DNA of 14,021 nucleotides from the NCBI GenBank assembly GCA_029940175.1, contig JAOZRM010000066.1, positions 1 through 14,021 on the forward strand. Reading direction: 5' to 3'. The position numbers and the translations under genes were made by a program. The notes under the pieces are model-generated. The model made no database searches. It was not told where the DNA came from and saw only the letters and a list, made by a program, of their open reading frames with translations. Shown here piece after piece: positions 13,416 to 14,021 of the stretch; the first letter of the stretch is position 1; each line of letters begins with the position of its first letter. This DNA comes from Candidatus Sabulitectum sp. Its GTDB lineage: Bacteria; Fermentibacterota; Fermentibacteria; Fermentibacterales; JCC-6.

Positions 13416-13737
13416 CTCCATTCTCATGAATTGGAAGTACTTCCCACAAGAAACTGGTTCCACCCTCTATGGGAATGTTCGAGAAGGAATAAGTTCGCCA
13501 CTGGCCGTCTTCTATTCTAAAATCATACCATCCTTCAGTTACTTGAAAGATTGCTGAACTGTCTGGAGGAAGAATGGATAATCCCAGCATGTCAATCCAT
13601 TTTTCCCTGCCTGATTCCGTAACCCAGACAAAGTAGAATTCTGTGGAAGTGCAATTCTTTATTTCAACCGTTGCACTTGCTGATTCAGCGAGAGCCGATA
13701 TCGCCAGTAAACACAAAAGCAGTACAATTGTTTTCAT
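13411..13737 (-). CDS. Small secreted beta-type protein of unknown function
   Basis: A 108-aa protein with a cleavable signal peptide (MKT, hydrophobic core, ALA or ASA cleavage near residues 15-22). The mature part begins VEIKNCTSTEFYFVWV and contains WIDMLG, LPPDSSAIF and WYDFRIED stretches typical of a small beta-sandwich domain. The layout (N-x-T, V-x-V, a W-x-D-M/I turn, then paired strands) resembles the lipoprotein at 4529-4858, suggesting distant paralogs. It lies 81 bp downstream of the Tex-like gene on the same strand and converges on the large operon. Only AGGGG, 2 nt before the ATG, or GGAG, 13 nt before it, could serve as ribosome binding site, so translation may be weak. Its TAG stop lies in the CTAG at the right end of the inverted-repeat element. 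Confidence 0.72.
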   Translation of the reverse strand: MKTIVLLLCLLAISALAESASATVEIKNCTSTEFYFVWVTESGREKWIDMLGLSILPPDSSAIFQVTEGWYDFRIEDGQWRTYSFSNIPIEGGTSFLWEVLPIHENGD

Positions 13738-13818
13738 TACCCCTGCATGACTCCTTCATTAGTGACATGACATCAACATCTATCCACCCATGCTCTCGAA
13801 GTTCCTGAAATCCCATGA

Positions 13819-14021
13819 TCAGATCATAGACAGACTGATTCTCTTTCTGGCTTTTTCAATACCTGTGACTGTAACATCCACCTTCATTCCCACATGAACC
13901 ACTTGAGAAGGGTGCTTAATCCACTCTCTGCTCAAACGACTAACATGCACAAGTCCATCTGTGTGCACACCAATATCAACAAATGCCCCGAAATCAGTTA
14001 CATTGGTAACGATTCCCGGTT
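13819..14021 (-). CDS. tex: Tex-like S1-domain RNA-binding protein, C-terminal end (runs off window)
   Basis: Reading from the right edge the frame gives 66 residues up to TGA (13819-13821). They form most of an S1 RNA-binding fold: PGIVTNVTDFGAFVDIGV, then DGLVHVSRLS, KHPSQVVHVGMKVDVTV and the ending KARKRISLSM. This is the standard C-terminus of the transcription accessory protein Tex, where the S1 domain is last; H-x-DGLVHVS and DP/HP-x-x-VV-x-VG are typical of Tex. Full-length Tex is about 750 aa, so more than 90 percent lies outside the window. Other S1 proteins end similarly, which limits certainty. A short spacer leads to the small secreted protein gene on the same strand. Confidence 0.82.
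   Translation of the reverse strand, partial: PGIVTNVTDFGAFVDIGVHTDGLVHVSRLSREWIKHPSQVVHVGMKVDVTVTGIEKARKRISLSMI

Noticed and set aside
13685..13816. A 43-codon minus-strand frame starting just after the Tex-like stop codon
   Set aside because: No Shine-Dalgarno, no recognisable protein pattern, and it overlaps the signal-peptide region of the better supported gene ending at 13411.

Overview
The window (14,021 bp, moderate GC) is almost fully coding and looks like chromosomal DNA of an anaerobic bacterium with a Gram-negative type envelope. The pointers are a very large radical-enzyme activator of the oxygen-sensitive BadF/HgdC type, several lipoprotein signals, a twin-arginine lipoprotein and a CTG start behind a strong Shine-Dalgarno. 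Phylum cannot be fixed from sequence alone. The mix (YIGPGAG-type phosphohydrolase, small secreted beta-type proteins, fused activase) reminds me of FCB-group or candidate-phylum anaerobes such as Fermentibacterota, but that is a low-confidence guess.

Layout. Minus strand, left: the start of an M18 aspartyl aminopeptidase (runs off the left edge), preceded by a 1372-aa fused 2-hydroxyacyl-CoA dehydratase activase-like protein and a small lipoprotein; these three are probably co-transcribed leftwards. A divergent intergenic region (4859-4944) carries a good sigma70-like promoter pointing right.

Plus strand, 4945-13162: nine genes packed head to tail. They are two AlkP-superfamily phosphohydrolases (one membrane-anchored, one Tat-type lipoprotein), an EMC3/Oxa1-like membrane protein, a ribbon-helix-helix protein, an ABC-2 ATPase and permease, a His/Asp-rich lipoprotein with a C-terminal membrane helix, a membrane-anchored TPR-like protein and a cyclic-nucleotide-binding-domain protein. 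Six of the eight junctions are 4-bp ATGA/GTGA overlaps, so this is a translationally coupled operon. The remaining two gaps flank the ribbon-helix-helix gene, and the second contains an inverted repeat and a candidate internal promoter.

Right end: a 248-bp non-coding stretch dense with inverted repeats (13163-13410) separates the operon from a convergent small secreted protein (13411-13737, minus). Beyond it lies the 3' end of a Tex-type S1-domain protein (minus, cut by the right edge). The structured stretch has 15-bp perfect terminal inverted repeats and CTAG at both ends, which fits a short non-autonomous IS630/Tc1-type element.

How the genes may work together (inference): the operon looks like an envelope module. 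Two exported metal-dependent phospho-transfer or hydrolysis enzymes, a membrane-protein-insertase-like protein and an exporter with a metal-binding lipoprotein and scaffold protein would form it, with an RHH regulator and a nucleotide sensor as control parts. No member has a substrate I can name.
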